Shown here piece after piece: positions 63,096 through 64,000 of a stretch of DNA of 64,000 nucleotides. The notes under the pieces are model-generated. The model saw only the letters and a list, made by a program, of their open reading frames with translations. It searched no databases and had not been told where the DNA came from. Both the position numbers and the translations under genes were made by a program. Source of the stretch: Budorcas taxicolor (taxonomy: Eukaryota > Chordata > Mammalia > Artiodactyla > Bovidae); the NCBI RefSeq assembly GCF_023091745.1, contig NC_068920.1, positions 119,315,622 to 119,379,621 of the forward strand, written 5' to 3'. Position 1 is the first letter of the stretch; each line of letters begins with the position of its first letter.

Positions 63096-64000
63096 CTTAA
63101 ATTAAAAAAAGAAAAATACAGGTTTCTCAAACCAACTTACTAAGAGAACCACACCTCCTCCCCAGCACCCAGGGGCAGGGGCGGGTGGTGAAGACTAAAG
63201 AAACTGACACTATATATAAAAACTCAAATGTTACATATACAAAGGGCAACTATATCACTGGAACTAATCATATGCTTAAAATACCAATTATTCCTTAAAT
63301 TTTGCTACAATTAATACACAATAGCAGCATAGGAAAAAAATATATCTGTTATCCTCCAAAACAGTTGAGGTACTTTATCATCTTCTGAATAAAAAACACA
63401 CAGCCTAACTGAATGTGTCTACTTTCAAGGATACAGCAGTGCAGTGTGTATTTAATATTTATGTGACACCTACTCATTTTAAAAGTCATATACAAATACA
63501 TAAACTTTAAAGTATTATTCTTTTCTACTCTCAATTTATAAGTGCTATTCACACTTAATATGCATGCTGGACAATGTTATTCACAGAGCTACAATGAGTC
63601 ATCAACTCCCATTTTCTAGGCCCAATTTCTTCACTTTTAAAGCATTCAAAATACAGAGTCTTGAAAAATCACCTTAAGTGAAGTTGCTCAGTCGTGCCTA
63701 ACTCTTTGCGACCCCAAGGACGGTAGCCCACCAGGCTCCTCAGTCCATGGAATTTTCCAGGCAAGAGTACTGGAGTGGGTTGCCATTTCCTTCTCCAGGG
63801 GATCTTCCCAACACAGGGATCGAACCCAGGTCTCCCACACTGTAGGCAGACGCTTTACTGTCTGAGCTACCAGGGAAGCCCTGAAAAATTTAATACATAT
63901 TAATATTTCCAGAGGCATGACCTCACATGTATTAAGTATTAATATATCTTTGTAAAGATGTCTGTTAAAATTAAAGATTTTTAAAAGTTCTATAATAAGG
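63096..64000. other. Intron 5' of exon 1 (partial)
   Basis: Contains one Bov-tA near the window edge and no visible exon. Confidence 0.75.
63670..63881 (-). mobile_element. Bov-tA SINE, antisense
   Basis: Antisense Bov-A (GTTGCTCAGTCGTGCCTAACTC) and tRNA head (GGGATCGAACCCAGGTCTCC ... GAGCTACCAGGGAAGCCC). Flanked by TGAAAAAT at 63662-63669 and 63882-63889. Confidence 0.94.

Noticed and set aside
577..63881. tRNA genes suggested by recurring B-box-like GGTTCGATCC sequences
   Set aside because: Every case is the tRNA-derived head of a SINE with a non-tRNA body; no cloverleaf is intact.

Overview
This window is ruminant (Pecora) nuclear DNA, most likely cattle or a close relative. It lies almost entirely inside one gene, USP34, which is read on the minus strand. 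The ruminant call rests on interspersed repeats: BovB (RTE) retrotransposon 3' ends, Bov-A dimers, Bov-tA SINEs, artiodactyl tRNA-Glu SINEs of the CHR type and ruminant-type L1 3' ends. The species cannot be decided from the sequence alone.

I place 38 consecutive internal coding exons of USP34 (ubiquitin-specific peptidase 34) between 63095 and 1216. All 37 introns between them are GT-AG and every reading phase closes. The joined length is 4431 nt, or 1477 codons. Anchored on the catalytic Cys (recalled as Cys1903 in the 3546-residue human protein), the exons cover about residues 1419 to 2894. The Cys-to-His spacing of 261 residues matches the recalled His2164. The 5' and 3' ends of the gene lie outside the window, and no promoter, start codon, stop codon or UTR is visible.

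The layout follows transcript order, from high to low coordinates. Positions 63095 to 39547 hold exons 1 to 12, the helical region upstream of the catalytic domain. Positions 39546 to 24867 hold exons 13 to 23, the USP catalytic domain: Cys box in exon 13, finger region in exons 17 and 18, His box in exon 20, third triad residue in exon 21. Positions 18982 to 1216 hold exons 24 to 38, the helical C-terminal region with an acidic Glu tract in exon 32 and an unusually long exon 38.

The introns hold only mobile elements, microsatellites, ancient MIR, L2, L1M and DNA-transposon remnants, and unassigned AT-rich sequence. Several insertions have clear target-site duplications. Two BovB copies in opposite orientation sit in one L1 (57880 to 60760). 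An L1 at 43713 carries a probable short 3' transduction. A Tigger-like transposon at 23051 is interrupted by two SINEs. Inverted Bov-A dimers flank exon 19.

I found no undescribed biological system. The most useful leads concern splicing: a tandem NAGNAG acceptor at the catalytic-Cys exon, clusters of introns under 100 bp, a homopolymeric acceptor tract, and inverted SINEs that could promote back-splicing.
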